Numbered from the stretch's first letter, positions 1 through 8,201 are shown. The stretch: DNA of 33,931 bases from an uncultured Clostridia bacterium (GCA_947165085.1 CAMUZA010000015.1:1-33931); one strand, 5' to 3'. Notes: generated from the sequence alone by a model not told the origin. Translations and numbers: made by a program.

Positions 1-126
1 CAAACACTGGTCGATCCATTAGTCCGCGCAGCGGACGCAAACGACTCTCCCCGCCGACCCATCCATTCGGATAAACTCTGATTCGATTCCCCTTTCTCCT
101 ATCCCAGAGTAAACTTTTTACTTTTT

Positions 127-155
127 ATTATACAACTCTATATTCTATAAGTCAA
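127..155 (-). promoter_or_regulatory. Strong sigma-A promoter pointing out of the left edge
   Basis: Read on the minus strand there is TTGACT (150-155), a 17-bp spacer and a perfect TATAAT (127-132). Transcription would start near 120 and run out of the window. The leader contains a purine-rich AGGAGAAAGGGG stretch, and an ATG-initiated frame opening near 58 stays open to base 1. That is too short to identify, and the leader could equally be an untranslated RNA. Confidence 0.7.
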
Positions 156-222
156 CGACTGCAGCGCGAATAGCCGTCAAATAGTCTTCTCGTAGGATAC
201 TGCGCAAAGCGGCGATGCAGAC

Positions 223-251
223 TTGATTTGTGTGCTGCATTGTTGTACAAT
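223..251 (+). promoter_or_regulatory. Sigma-A promoter of the TraB-like lipoprotein gene
   Basis: TTGATT (223-228), a 17-bp spacer and TACAAT (246-251) lie 34 bases before the start codon at 286. The promoter probably serves the three plus-strand genes as far as the terminator at 2512-2554. Confidence 0.65.
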
Positions 252-285
252 GTAAACACATAATATTGCAAAAGGAGATCACGAA

Positions 286-1365
286 ATGAAGAAATCGATT
301 TCACTATTCCTTGCGGCGATCATGATTCTGTCGCTTCTGTTCACCGCCGTTTCCTGCAAAAAGGACGACACCCCGATCGAATCGACGTCGGAGCTGGTCG
401 CTACCGAAGAGACTGAATCGACAGAAGAACCCGCTATGACCGAGCCTACGGCAGAAACCGAGCTGCCCACCGAGGAAACCGCCGTAGCGCCGCAGCCTTC
501 TGACCCCTCCCCTCTTATGTGGCGCGTTATGGACGCGGACGGTCATGAACTCTATCTCTTTGGCACGATCCACGTCGGCGACGAGCGAAACGACGCCGTG
601 CTGGAGCGCATCTCCCCTGTTCTCGAATCCTGTGACGCACTGGCGGTGGAATTTGACGTTGTTGCCTACGAAGGAAACATGCAGCAGATGATGCAGGACA
701 TGATGCAGTACGTTCTTGTCGACGGCAGTGTCATTACAGACTATATGCCGGATGAACTGTATCAAACCACCTATGATCTGCTGCAAAAGGCGGGATTGAT
801 GCCCAGCGCATTCAAGCAGTATAATCTGGCATGGTGGGCGCAGATGGTGCAGACAGCAATGCTGGAGGTTTACGTCGATCTGAACACAAACAAGGGCATG
901 GACAGACTGCTGATCCGATACGCTTATGACAAGGATATCCCCGTGCTGGACGTAGAATCCTCCGCATTTCAGATGACGCTGCTCAACAGCTTCGACAACG
1001 AGCTGTATCTCCTGCAGATCGAGGATGCGCTGCGGCAGGCGGAAACCTACAATACTGATACGCATGATCTATACGAGCTCTGGCTTTCCGGCAGGAAAGA
1101 TGCCTTCTGGGCGTATATTGCAAATGAGACTGAAACTGCTGGAGACTACACGGAAGAACAGCTTGCGCTGATCGAGGATTACAACTACCGTCTGGTGGAC
1201 GAGCGCAACCTCGGCATGCGAGACAAGGCGATCGAATACCTGAACAGCGGCGAGACCGTGTTCTTCGCCGTCGGCGCTGCCCACATGGCGAATGAAGCGG
1301 GACTCGTGCAGCTTCTGACCGACGCGGGCTATACCGTCCAGCAGATCGAAGTACGGGAGGATTGA
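286..1365 (+). CDS. TraB/GumN-family lipoprotein
   Basis: The 359-residue product begins with a lipoprotein signal peptide (basic MKK, hydrophobic core, AVSC with Cys24 as the likely lipidated residue). A Glu/Thr/Pro-rich linker follows (about 30-75), then a TraB/GumN-type domain (about 78-359). Visible family signatures are GTIHVG at 93-98, an ERNLGM segment before the C-terminus and a terminal AVGAAHM block. TraB/GumN proteins resemble metal-dependent peptidases (Tiki-like), but their bacterial substrates are not settled. The protein should be tethered outside the membrane. The start is fixed by AAAGGAG at 271-277. The next gene begins 7 bases after the stop. Confidence 0.85.
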   Translation: MKKSISLFLAAIMILSLLFTAVSCKKDDTPIESTSELVATEETESTEEPAMTEPTAETELPTEETAVAPQPSDPSPLMWRVMDADGHELYLFGTIHVGDERNDAVLERISPVLESCDALAVEFDVVAYEGNMQQMMQDMMQYVLVDGSVITDYMPDELYQTTYDLLQKAGLMPSAFKQYNLAWWAQMVQTAMLEVYVDLNTNKGMDRLLIRYAYDKDIPVLDVESSAFQMTLLNSFDNELYLLQIEDALRQAETYNTDTHDLYELWLSGRKDAFWAYIANETETAGDYTEEQLALIEDYNYRLVDERNLGMRDKAIEYLNSGETVFFAVGAAHMANEAGLVQLLTDAGYTVQQIEVRED

Positions 1366-1372
1366 TCGTGCT

Positions 1373-2026
1373 ATGCTGAACGGAGGCTGGATCGCGAAAA
1401 CGGAACGGTTTTTGATTGAAAAAATCGACGAGTCCAACTATCTGAACGACCATCCGGTGGATAAAGCATACCGCATCGAGCATACCTGTCGCGTGGCGAA
1501 TATCGGACGGCAAATCGCCGCAAGCGAGGGATTTGACGAAACGGAGATGGTCCTCGCCTGCCTCCTGCACGATATTTCCTACTGCGAGGACTTCGGCGAG
1601 GAAGGCTGGATCGAACACGGCAGACGCGCCGCGGCGATCGCAAGACCGTTTCTGCGGGAGCTTGGGATGGCGGAAGACCGTATCAATGACATTTGTTACG
1701 GCATCGCGATCCACGTCGACGACAAAGCCGACTTTGACGGGGAACGCACGCCCTTTGCGCTGTCCGTCGGCGACGCGGATAATATCGACCGCTTCGACGC
1801 CTACCGCATCCACGAAACGCTGTATCACGACAGCTCTTTGGAAAAACCGTTGGAGGAAAAGCGCGAATATGTGGAAAAGCGGCTCGGCAGACTGCGGGAA
1901 CTGATGGATATGCCGCTCGGCACAAAAACGGCGGAAGAACTGTGGAAATCACGGCTTGCGTTCTACATTGATTTTTACGAAAAGCTCGCCGCTCAGATCG
2001 CCTGCAGCAAAAGCGTCCTGCCATAA
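1373..2026 (+). CDS. HD-domain phosphohydrolase-like protein
   Basis: This 217-residue soluble protein has HD-superfamily metal ligands: His37 (EHTCRVAN), the His66-Asp67 doublet (CLLHDISY) and a further Asp in VGDADNID near 134. His82 and His114 are additional candidates. The layout matches small HD hydrolases, which act on phosphate esters or nucleotides; the substrate cannot be told from sequence. GGGAGG at 1355-1360 supports the ATG at 1373. The gene is very likely cotranscribed with its neighbours (7 bases from the upstream gene, 14 to the next), but they do not reveal its role. Confidence 0.8.
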   Translation: MLNGGWIAKTERFLIEKIDESNYLNDHPVDKAYRIEHTCRVANIGRQIAASEGFDETEMVLACLLHDISYCEDFGEEGWIEHGRRAAAIARPFLRELGMAEDRINDICYGIAIHVDDKADFDGERTPFALSVGDADNIDRFDAYRIHETLYHDSSLEKPLEEKREYVEKRLGRLRELMDMPLGTKTAEELWKSRLAFYIDFYEKLAAQIACSKSVLP

Positions 2027-2040
2027 TTGAGGGGTAAGCT

Positions 2041-2505
2041 ATGAAAAAGTACGTCCAGCGCGCACAATATTGGTTTTTGGCGCTGACGCTTCTATCTTTT
2101 GTTTGCATTGTTGCCGGTGTAGTATTGCGCATCTTTTCCTATGACAGTTCACAATTCATTTGGCTGCTGATTCTTCCGATTCTCATGTTTCTGCTGTTCT
2201 TTCCGTGCTATATCGCTGCTGCGCGTTCCTATCTTTTGATTGACAGTGAAAAGATTGTTTTTCCGGTGACGCGCAGTCCGAAAACAACCCTCAAACGAAA
2301 CACAGTGCTTTTTTCGGATATCGCATGGGTCGAAGAAAGATTTTCCAAAGGAGATTTTGTATCACAGACATTGGATACATATTACTATACCTTCCACATG
2401 AAGAGCGGAGATTCCTTCACGGAAACGCTGTTTCCGTATGGAAAGAAGCAGGAAGTAGAGATCGTCTCCATCCTCAAAAGCAGAGTAAAATATAAGCCAG
2501 AATAA
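2041..2505 (+). CDS. Small two-helix membrane protein, unknown function
   Basis: The 154-residue product has two hydrophobic helices (about 11-31 and 39-61). A hydrophilic, beta-rich C-terminal half follows (about 65-154), looking like a small cytoplasmic PH-like domain such as those in YcxB-type proteins. I do not recognise a named family with certainty. GGGGTAAG just before the ATG gives the start. It is the last gene of the operon, followed directly by an intrinsic terminator. Its base use is more A/T-rich than that of the HD gene, which may mean weaker expression or a different history. Confidence 0.65.
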   Translation: MKKYVQRAQYWFLALTLLSFVCIVAGVVLRIFSYDSSQFIWLLILPILMFLLFFPCYIAAARSYLLIDSEKIVFPVTRSPKTTLKRNTVLFSDIAWVEERFSKGDFVSQTLDTYYYTFHMKSGDSFTETLFPYGKKQEVEIVSILKSRVKYKPE

Positions 2506-2511
2506 TAACAC

Positions 2512-2554
2512 ACACCGGCTCTCCCTTCTTCGGGGAAAGCCGGTGTCTTTTGTT
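2512..2554 (+). terminator. Intrinsic terminator after the first operon
   Basis: ACACCGGCT (2512-2520) pairs with AGCCGGTGT (2538-2546). The loop can pair further (TCCC with GGGG), and the hairpin is followed by a T-rich tail to 2554. On the minus strand it also ends the LPXTG relic at 2567. Confidence 0.85.
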
Positions 2555-2566
2555 GTGGGGAAGCAA

Positions 2567-2731
2567 TCATTCGTATTTTCTTCGGCGGCGCAGGAGTATG
2601 ACGCCGAGCGCCAGCAGGTACGCGCCGATCACATAGTAGAACCACGTTCCGACGCCGCCCGTTGCGGGCAGCTCGACGCCGGAGGCGTTGCGTATCGTCA
2701 TCAGATAACCGGTATTGATGTTCTTTATCTG
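2567..2731 (-). pseudogene. C-terminal relic of an LPXTG cell-wall-anchored protein
   Basis: Read leftward, 54 sense codons end at TGA (2567-2569). They give a complete sortase sorting signal: LPATG, then GG and a hydrophobic helix of about 20 residues (WFYYVIGAYLLALGVILL), then the positive tail RRRRKYE. The residues before LPATG (TIRNASGVE) are typical of SpaA-like pilins and other surface proteins. In frame, a TGA at 2732-2734 cuts off everything upstream, and no surface domain is found in the AT-rich stretch beyond. An ATG at 2699-2701 could start a 44-residue peptide without a signal sequence. I read this as the tail of a deleted or decayed surface protein gene. Confidence 0.75.
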
Positions 2732-2734
2732 TCA

Positions 2735-3030
2735 TTTTTCACACCTCTGACACAGAGAATGCTAAACGCAAAATACCGGCGACGCCGGTCATGCACCGGT
2801 GATCTAACGTCATGTGAAATAATCATATTCGACGCCAAAAAACACGATACGCACAAAGTCATTTTGTTAATTCTATATTATAGACCTATATTTATATAAA
2901 ACTAATATATACGCTATAAAAATGACACTGTTTGTTAAAATAGCTCATATTTGTCTCATATAAAAGGAAGCAGCCCGTGTTTTTTAATATTGCTTTACTG
3001 TGTTTTGTAATATTCCATTACGGAACGCCG
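2735..3030. other. AT-rich intergenic stretch, no gene seen
   Basis: No convincing coding frame exists on either strand. A small hairpin (ACCGGC 2775-2780 with GCCGGT 2784-2789) and a further ACCGGT at 2795-2800 lie near the LPXTG relic. The rest, especially 2810-3030, is strongly A/T-rich and looks like a deletion scar or spacer. Confidence 0.5.
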
Positions 3031-3058
3031 TTGCAATCCTGAAAAAAATTGATATAAT
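3031..3058 (+). promoter_or_regulatory. Sigma-A promoter of the adh-aldh operon
   Basis: TTGCAA (3031-3036), a 16-bp spacer and a perfect TATAAT (3053-3058) lie 34 bases before the ATG at 3093. Confidence 0.75.
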
Positions 3059-3092
3059 GGATTTATAGTTTGCTTACAGGAGGCGTGCCGTT

Positions 3093-4328
3093 ATGGCTTC
3101 ATACTTGCTCAGAAAAACGATACGGCGGCTGCCCGGCGTAGTGATCAAAGCAGTTCCTAAGCCGCGTCCGGAGATCACGGAGGGCTTTCAGTCCAGACAA
3201 AAGACGGGAGATATTTGTAAAGAAAAAGGTTACCGAAGCTGTCTGATTGTGACAGATCAGACGCTGTTCTCCCTCGATTATCATGAGATGATCGTCAAAT
3301 CGCTGGAAGAAAACGGGATCAGTGCCGCGGTCTTTCACGACATCGCTTCCGAGCCGACGGCAGGGATTGTGGAAGCGGGCGAAGCGGCTGCCATCGCCTG
3401 CGGCGCAGAGTGCGTGATCGCGCTCGGCGGCGGGTCGGTGCTGGACGCGGCAAAGATGATCGCCTCCGGCTTGCGCCTGCATCGCCTGAGAGCAAAGTCC
3501 CTCCTGCATAAGTTCTTATATGTCCCCAACAAGTCTGTTCCTATGATTTCTGTTCCCAGTACCGCGGGTACCGGCGCGGAAATCACAGTCGGCGCAGTTG
3601 TCAAGAAATCCGATGATGGCGCAAAGGGCTCGACGGTCATTGTCGGTCTGAATATCGTCCATGTGATCCTCGACAGCGAATTGACGATCCATGCGCCGCA
3701 AAGCGTTACGGCAGCGTGCGGTATCGACGCGCTCAGCCACGGTTTGGAGGGCGTGGTCGCGTCCGTCCATGTGCCGGAAGCGGATATGCGCGAGAGCATG
3801 GAGTGCGTCAAATTGGTGCTGGAGCATCTGCCGATCGTGCTGAAAACGCCCGACTGCGAGGCTTCCCGCCTTGCCATGTCCCGCGCAGCTTTGTACGGCG
3901 GTAACGCGATCAACGAGCAGCTTGCCGGCTACGTGCATGCTTTTGCGCATGCTATCGGCGCGCAGTATCACATCCCGCACGGCAACGCAATTGCTCTTTC
4001 CCTGCTGCCCGTGATGCGTTTTCAGAAAGAAGCGTGCTCGCAGAAGCTGAAAGAGGTCGCCGTCTACTGCGGTCTTGCGCAGGACGCTGACGAGCCGGGG
4101 GCTGCCGCGGACAAGCTGATGGATGCGCTGGATTCGCTGATTGCCGCCTGTCAGTTCCCGGACAGAGGCGAATTCATTCTGCAGGAGGACTACCGCATGC
4201 TGATTAAGCGGATCACGGATGATTCGATCAATTATTCCGCGCCGGTCGTGCTCGGCAGGAAGGACATTTCGCGTCTGCTTGACGTGATCAACGGCAGAAA
4301 GGAGAACGCCGATGTACACGGAGGCTGA
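3093..4328 (+). CDS. Iron-containing (group III) alcohol dehydrogenase
   Basis: This 411-residue enzyme interconverts an alcohol and an aldehyde using NAD(P)H. The N-terminal nucleotide-binding half shows GGGS at 112-115 in a GGGSVLDAAK block and SVPSTAGTGAE near 153-163. The C-terminal helical half has the four expected metal ligands: Asp212 and His216 (DALSH), His286 (AFAHAIG) and His296 (IPHG). Length is slightly above the usual 380-400 because of an N-terminal extension of about 25 residues. AGGAGG at 3078-3083 fixes the start. The aldehyde dehydrogenase gene overlaps its end by 17 bases, so the two enzymes probably share the aldehyde. The actual substrate is unknown. Confidence 0.9.
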   Translation: MASYLLRKTIRRLPGVVIKAVPKPRPEITEGFQSRQKTGDICKEKGYRSCLIVTDQTLFSLDYHEMIVKSLEENGISAAVFHDIASEPTAGIVEAGEAAAIACGAECVIALGGGSVLDAAKMIASGLRLHRLRAKSLLHKFLYVPNKSVPMISVPSTAGTGAEITVGAVVKKSDDGAKGSTVIVGLNIVHVILDSELTIHAPQSVTAACGIDALSHGLEGVVASVHVPEADMRESMECVKLVLEHLPIVLKTPDCEASRLAMSRAALYGGNAINEQLAGYVHAFAHAIGAQYHIPHGNAIALSLLPVMRFQKEACSQKLKEVAVYCGLAQDADEPGAAADKLMDALDSLIAACQFPDRGEFILQEDYRMLIKRITDDSINYSAPVVLGRKDISRLLDVINGRKENADVHGG

Positions 4329-5727
4329 TATTCATAAAATCGTGGAAAAACAGCGCGCATTCTTCCGTACCGGCACGACGCTGGACGTCAAGTGGCGCAG
4401 AGAACAGTTGAAAAAGCTGAAAAGAGCCGTCATCGAACACGAAAAGGAGTTTGAGGCGGCGCTCCGGGAGGACTTGGGCAGAAGCACGGTGGAAGCCTAC
4501 CTCTGCGACGTCGGACCGATCATCGTGGAGATCAACGAGACGCTCCGCGGGCTGAAAAAATGGGCGAAGCCGGAACGTCATTTCAGCGGTCTGATGTGCT
4601 TTCCGAGCATAACGACGACGGTGTATAAAATGCCCTACGGCGTGAGTCTGATCATCTCTCCGTTCAATTTCCCGATGCTTTTGACCCTCGGTGTGCTGAC
4701 GGCGAGCATAGCGGGCGGCAATACCGCGGTCATCAAAGCAAGCTCGAAGTATGTGGCGAGTACCGCGTTTTTGAAGAGATTTATCGCCGAGGTTTTCCCG
4801 CCGGAATACGTCACGCTGATCGACGGCGGACACGACGTCGCCGATCTCTGCCTTGCACAGCGCTTCGACAAGATCTTCTATACCGGCTCCCCTGCTGTTG
4901 GCAGACATGTTTTGACGGAAGCGGCGAAGAATCTGACTTCCACTGCGCTGGAGCTCGGCGGCGAGACCGGCAACTGGTGTCTCGTCCGCAAGGACGCGGA
5001 CCTGCGGGATGCGGCGCGGAAGATCGCCTTCTTTAAGTTATGCAATGCGGGGCAGATATGTATCAATATCAATCAGATCGCGGTCGCAGAGGAAGTCGCG
5101 GACGCTTTTCTGGAAGAACTGAAAGCGGAGTTTATCCGGCAGATCGGCAGGAAGCCGACGGAAAGCGACGAATATCCGAAACTGATCACGGACGCCGCCT
5201 ATGCCAAGTGCGAACGCCTTGCGGAGGAATACCGCGACCGCATTATCTTCGGCGGCGCCGGGAACAGGGACGCCCGCCGCTACGCGCCCACGATCATCTA
5301 TCCCGTGGATAAGAACGAAGATATCGTGCGTCACGAGCTGTTCTGCCCGCTTCTGCCGGTCGTTCCCTACCGCGACGACGAGATCAGCGACCTGCTCGAT
5401 ACGATTGCGGACCGCGAGCATCCGCTGGCGCTCTACGTTTTTACAAAAGATGTAAAATGGGCAAAAAAAGTGATGCAGACGCTCCAGTACGGCGGCGGCT
5501 GCATCAACGAGGTCTGCATTCACATGATGGTCAAGGGAGTCCCGTTCAACGGCACAGGGCATTCCGGCATGGGCGCGTACCACGGCGAGTGGGGCTTCCG
5601 CGAGTTTACGCATCCGTCCACAGTCCTGCGAGGCAGGACGCGGTTCAATCTGCCGCTGCGCGAGCACCCCTACGGCGGAAAGAACGAAAGGACAAAAATG
5701 TCACTGCTTAAAAGGTTTGAAAAATAG
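4312..5727 (+). CDS. NAD(P)-dependent aldehyde dehydrogenase
   Basis: The 471-residue product has the aldehyde dehydrogenase fold. Visible elements are the oxyanion Asn119 in SPFNFP, the general-base Glu214 in LELGG and the catalytic Cys250 in NAGQIC. Length and the C-terminal block resemble family-3-like/YwdH-type enzymes rather than CoA-acylating ones. After ELGG it reads ETG instead of the usual K-S/N-P, a small deviation near the cofactor site. The 17-base overlap with the upstream iron alcohol dehydrogenase implies translational coupling and a shared aldehyde. Together they could take an alcohol to an acid or run in reverse; substrate not evident. Confidence 0.88.
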   Translation: MYTEADIHKIVEKQRAFFRTGTTLDVKWRREQLKKLKRAVIEHEKEFEAALREDLGRSTVEAYLCDVGPIIVEINETLRGLKKWAKPERHFSGLMCFPSITTTVYKMPYGVSLIISPFNFPMLLTLGVLTASIAGGNTAVIKASSKYVASTAFLKRFIAEVFPPEYVTLIDGGHDVADLCLAQRFDKIFYTGSPAVGRHVLTEAAKNLTSTALELGGETGNWCLVRKDADLRDAARKIAFFKLCNAGQICININQIAVAEEVADAFLEELKAEFIRQIGRKPTESDEYPKLITDAAYAKCERLAEEYRDRIIFGGAGNRDARRYAPTIIYPVDKNEDIVRHELFCPLLPVVPYRDDEISDLLDTIADREHPLALYVFTKDVKWAKKVMQTLQYGGGCINEVCIHMMVKGVPFNGTGHSGMGAYHGEWGFREFTHPSTVLRGRTRFNLPLREHPYGGKNERTKMSLLKRFEK

Positions 5728-5874
5728 TTACAATTCAGTAATTATTCTAATTTCGTTCATAGTTTCGTCAAAATTGTCTTTTATACTCAAGATGTAAGAA
5801 GGATACATCTTCTTGCAAGAGCCACAGTACGATTCATCTTTTCATTTTATCTCTCTTTTTCCCTCTCTCTTTTC

Positions 5875-5923
5875 AAAAGCACATTCCCGGTTACCCTCAA
5901 AAGTAACCGGGAATGTGCTTTTT
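5875..5923. terminator. Bidirectional terminator between aldh and obg
   Basis: A perfect 20-bp stem (5875-5894 with 5903-5922) and an 8-base loop, with T-runs on both strands, separate the convergent aldehyde dehydrogenase and obg genes. The remaining gap (5728-5874) shows no gene. Confidence 0.93.
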
Positions 5924-5928
5924 CTGCG

Positions 5929-7203
5929 TTATCGCTCGTAATCAAATTCATAATCATAGATACTGACCGTGTCGCCGTCGTCGATGCCCATTTCCTCCAG
6001 GCGCTCGAACAGACCGCTCTTGCGGAGCTGACGGTCGAAGTACATTCTCGACTCATAGTCTGCGAAGTTGATATCCATAATGAGCTGCTGGAGCCATTTG
6101 CCGGAGATGATCCACAGATCATCGATATGCTCGATCGTCAGATCGTCCGCAGCGCCTGCCTCGGCAAGCGGCTTGACGTATTCCGGCTCATAAACGATGA
6201 CGGGAGGCAGTTCCTTGAGCTTCTCCGCGATCTTTCGCACGAGCAGCTTCGTACCCTGCGTGGTCGCGGCGGAGATCTCAAAGAACGGATAACCGCGCCG
6301 TTCCACGTATTCGCGCAGGCGTTCCAGATTGTCGCTTCCCTCCGGGATCAGGTCGCATTTGTTGGCGGCAACGATCATGGGGCGGGACGCAAGCTCGGAA
6401 GAATACTGCGTAAGCTCCTCGTTGATCTTTTCAAAGTCCTCGATCGGATCGCGGTCCTCTGAGCCTGAAACGTCGACGATATGCACCAGCAGACGGCAGC
6501 GGTCGATATGGCGCAGGAAGTCGTGACCGAGGCCCGCACCCTCCGCGGCGCCCTCGATGATGCCGGGAATATCCGCCATGACGAAGGAGACGCCGTCGTC
6601 GACGTAGATCACGCCGAGATTCGGATATAGGGTCGTAAAATGGTAGTTGGCGATCTTCGGATGGGCGTTCGAGGTCACGGAGAGCAGGGTCGATTTGCCT
6701 ACGTTCGGGAAGCCGACCAGCCCGACGTCCGCGAGCAGCTTCAATTCCAGAACGACCTCGTGCTCTTCACCGGGAAGACCCGCTTTCGCGAAGCGCGGCA
6801 CTTGTCTGGTTGGCGTGGCGAAATGCTTATTGCCCCAGCCGCCTCTGCCGCCCTTGCAGAGAATGAAGTCCTCGCTGTCGGACATGTCCTTGATGATCTC
6901 GTTCGTCTCCGCGTCGCGCACGACCGTGCCGCGCGGGATCTGGATGATCAGATCTTCGCCGCGCTTGCCGCTGCAGCGGGAGCCCTGACCGTCCTGACCG
7001 TTTGGCGCGACGTACTTGCGTTTGAAACGGAAATCCATCAGCGTGGAGAGATTATCGTTGACGCGCAGGACGATATTGCCGCCCTTGCCGCCGTCGCCGC
7101 CGTCAGGTCCTCCTGCCGCGACGTATTTCTCGCGGTGGAACGCAACCGCGCCGTTGCCGCCGTTTCCTGCCTTGACGAAGATTTTTACTTTATCTACAAA
7201 CAT
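5929..7203 (-). CDS. obg: Obg/CgtA ribosome-assembly GTPase
   Basis: This 424-residue GTPase acts in late 50S ribosome assembly and, in spore formers, in stress and sporulation signalling. It has the three Obg domains. The first is the glycine-rich N-terminal Obg fold (about 1-158, with KAGNGGNG and many GG repeats). The second is the G domain with P-loop GFPNVGKST, the switch region DIPGIIEGAAEGAGLG and the specificity motif NKCD. The third is a C-terminal OCT domain (about 345-424). The ATG at 7203 gives the family N-terminus MFVDKVKIF behind GGAAGGGGAG; a longer in-frame start at 7239 lies inside the terminator hairpin and is rejected. Confidence 0.97.
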   Translation of the reverse strand: MFVDKVKIFVKAGNGGNGAVAFHREKYVAAGGPDGGDGGKGGNIVLRVNDNLSTLMDFRFKRKYVAPNGQDGQGSRCSGKRGEDLIIQIPRGTVVRDAETNEIIKDMSDSEDFILCKGGRGGWGNKHFATPTRQVPRFAKAGLPGEEHEVVLELKLLADVGLVGFPNVGKSTLLSVTSNAHPKIANYHFTTLYPNLGVIYVDDGVSFVMADIPGIIEGAAEGAGLGHDFLRHIDRCRLLVHIVDVSGSEDRDPIEDFEKINEELTQYSSELASRPMIVAANKCDLIPEGSDNLERLREYVERRGYPFFEISAATTQGTKLLVRKIAEKLKELPPVIVYEPEYVKPLAEAGAADDLTIEHIDDLWIISGKWLQQLIMDINFADYESRMYFDRQLRKSGLFERLEEMGIDDGDTVSIYDYEFDYER

Positions 7204-7222
7204 ACACGGTCTCCCCTTCCTC

Positions 7223-7258
7223 AAAAAAATCCCGAACATAAAAGATATGTTCGGGATT
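7223..7258 (-). terminator. Intercistronic terminator between rpmA and obg
   Basis: On the minus strand a 13-bp stem (7246-7258 with 7228-7240) with a 5-base loop is followed at once by seven Ts (7223-7229). It lies after rpmA and only 20 bases before the obg start codon. It should stop most transcripts from the ribosomal protein genes, leaving obg to read-through. Confidence 0.85.
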
Positions 7259-7269
7259 CCTTATGCATC

Positions 7270-7554
7270 TTACTGCTCTACCGGATAAACAGAGCACATT
7301 TTGCGATCCTTGCCCAGACGCTCGAATTTGACGTGACCGTCGACCTTTGCGAACAGGGTGTCGTCGCTGCCGATACCGACGTTGGTACCCGGATGGATGT
7401 GCGTGCCTCTCTGGCGAACCAGAATGTTGCCCGCGAGAACGAACTGGCCGTCCGCGCGCTTCACGCCCAATCTCTTGGACTCGGAATCACGGCCGTTCTT
7501 GGTAGAACCGCCGCCCTTCTTATGAGCGAAGAACTGAAAACCGATTTTCAGCAT
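7270..7554 (-). CDS. rpmA: 50S ribosomal protein L27 with cleavable N-terminus
   Basis: This 94-residue L27 sits near the peptidyl-transferase centre. It begins MLKIGFQFF before the conserved [15 protein letters not shown]. This nine-residue extension matches the one described in Firmicutes, which the cysteine protease Prp removes after the FF pair (known from Staphylococcus aureus). The gene starts 3 bases after the prp stop, with GGAGGTG inside the end of prp as its ribosome-binding site. Confidence 0.97.
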   Translation of the reverse strand: MLKIGFQFFAHKKGGGSTKNGRDSESKRLGVKRADGQFVLAGNILVRQRGTHIHPGTNVGIGSDDTLFAKVDGHVKFERLGKDRKMCSVYPVEQ

Positions 7555-7557
7555 GTG

Positions 7558-7881
7558 TTACACCTCCATAACTTCGATATAATCAGGATAATCATCCCGC
7601 AGGGAGCACATGGTCAGCATAAAGCCGGTCAGCACTGCCTGAACTGCGTCCTCATCGTCGCATACTGCGGGAAGCGTGAGGGTGATGCGGGGCTCATCTT
7701 CCATGACCTTTGTGTTGGCGTGGTTGCCGAGCACGTCATTGATCGTACACTCTGCGAATTTCACGGCGGAAGAAACGGCTGCGCAAACGACGTCGCTGCC
7801 CTCTTCTGCGTATCCGCTGTGCCCCGATACGGCAAAACCGTTGATCCTGCCGTCACGATTGAAAATTTCTACTCTCGTCAT
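7558..7881 (-). CDS. prp: Ribosomal-processing cysteine protease Prp
   Basis: This 107-residue protease cleaves the N-terminal extension of L27. The catalytic pair is visible as His21 (SGHSGYAEEG) and Cys33 (SDVVCAAVS). Its substrate is encoded next door, and that L27 carries the matching extension, so the assignment is well supported. I see no clear Shine-Dalgarno sequence before the ATG at 7881. It lies 8 bases after the rplU stop, so translation is probably coupled to rplU, which would keep protease levels below those of the ribosomal proteins. Confidence 0.93.
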   Translation of the reverse strand: MTRVEIFNRDGRINGFAVSGHSGYAEEGSDVVCAAVSSAVKFAECTINDVLGNHANTKVMEDEPRITLTLPAVCDDEDAVQAVLTGFMLTMCSLRDDYPDYIEVMEV

Positions 7882-7889
7882 AAAGCAAA

Positions 7890-8201
7890 TTAACCGACGA
7901 TCTTCTCAATCTGCACCTTGGTGTACGGCTGTCTGTGACCGCGGATGGACTTGGAGTCCTTCTTCGGACGGTACTTGAAGACAACGATCTTCTTGGACTT
8001 GCCTTCCTTCAGCACCTTTGCTTCGACAGAAGCGCCTGCGACCACGGGAGCGCCGAACTTGGAGTTCTCACCGTCCACGATTGCCAGGACCTGATCGAAG
8101 GTTACGGTTGTGTCAGCCTCAACGCCGAGCTTTTCGACGAAAATGACGTCGCCTTCCTTGACGTTATACTGCTTACCACCGGTAACGATAACTGCCTGCA
8201 T
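7890..8201 (-). CDS. rplU: 50S ribosomal protein L21
   Basis: The 103-residue product has the L21 N-terminus ([18 protein letters not shown]), the central FDQVL block and the basic C-terminal FKYRPKK and RGHRQPYT segments that contact 23S rRNA. The ATG at 8201 is chosen over a GTG at 8210: AAAGGTAGG (8211-8219) is 9 bases from the ATG but abuts the GTG. It is the first gene of rplU-prp-rpmA-obg, the usual order in Firmicutes. Confidence 0.97.
   Translation of the reverse strand: MQAVIVTGGKQYNVKEGDVIFVEKLGVEADTTVTFDQVLAIVDGENSKFGAPVVAGASVEAKVLKEGKSKKIVVFKYRPKKDSKSIRGHRQPYTKVQIEKIVG

Noticed and set aside
2543-2899. Plus-strand 118-codon frame over the LPXTG relic
   Set aside because: It begins inside the terminator, has no domain, and is antisense to a clear sorting signal.
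7204-7239. Upstream start extending Obg by 12 residues
   Set aside because: It lies within the terminator hairpin, and the family N-terminus MFVDKVKIF begins at 7203 behind a good ribosome-binding site.
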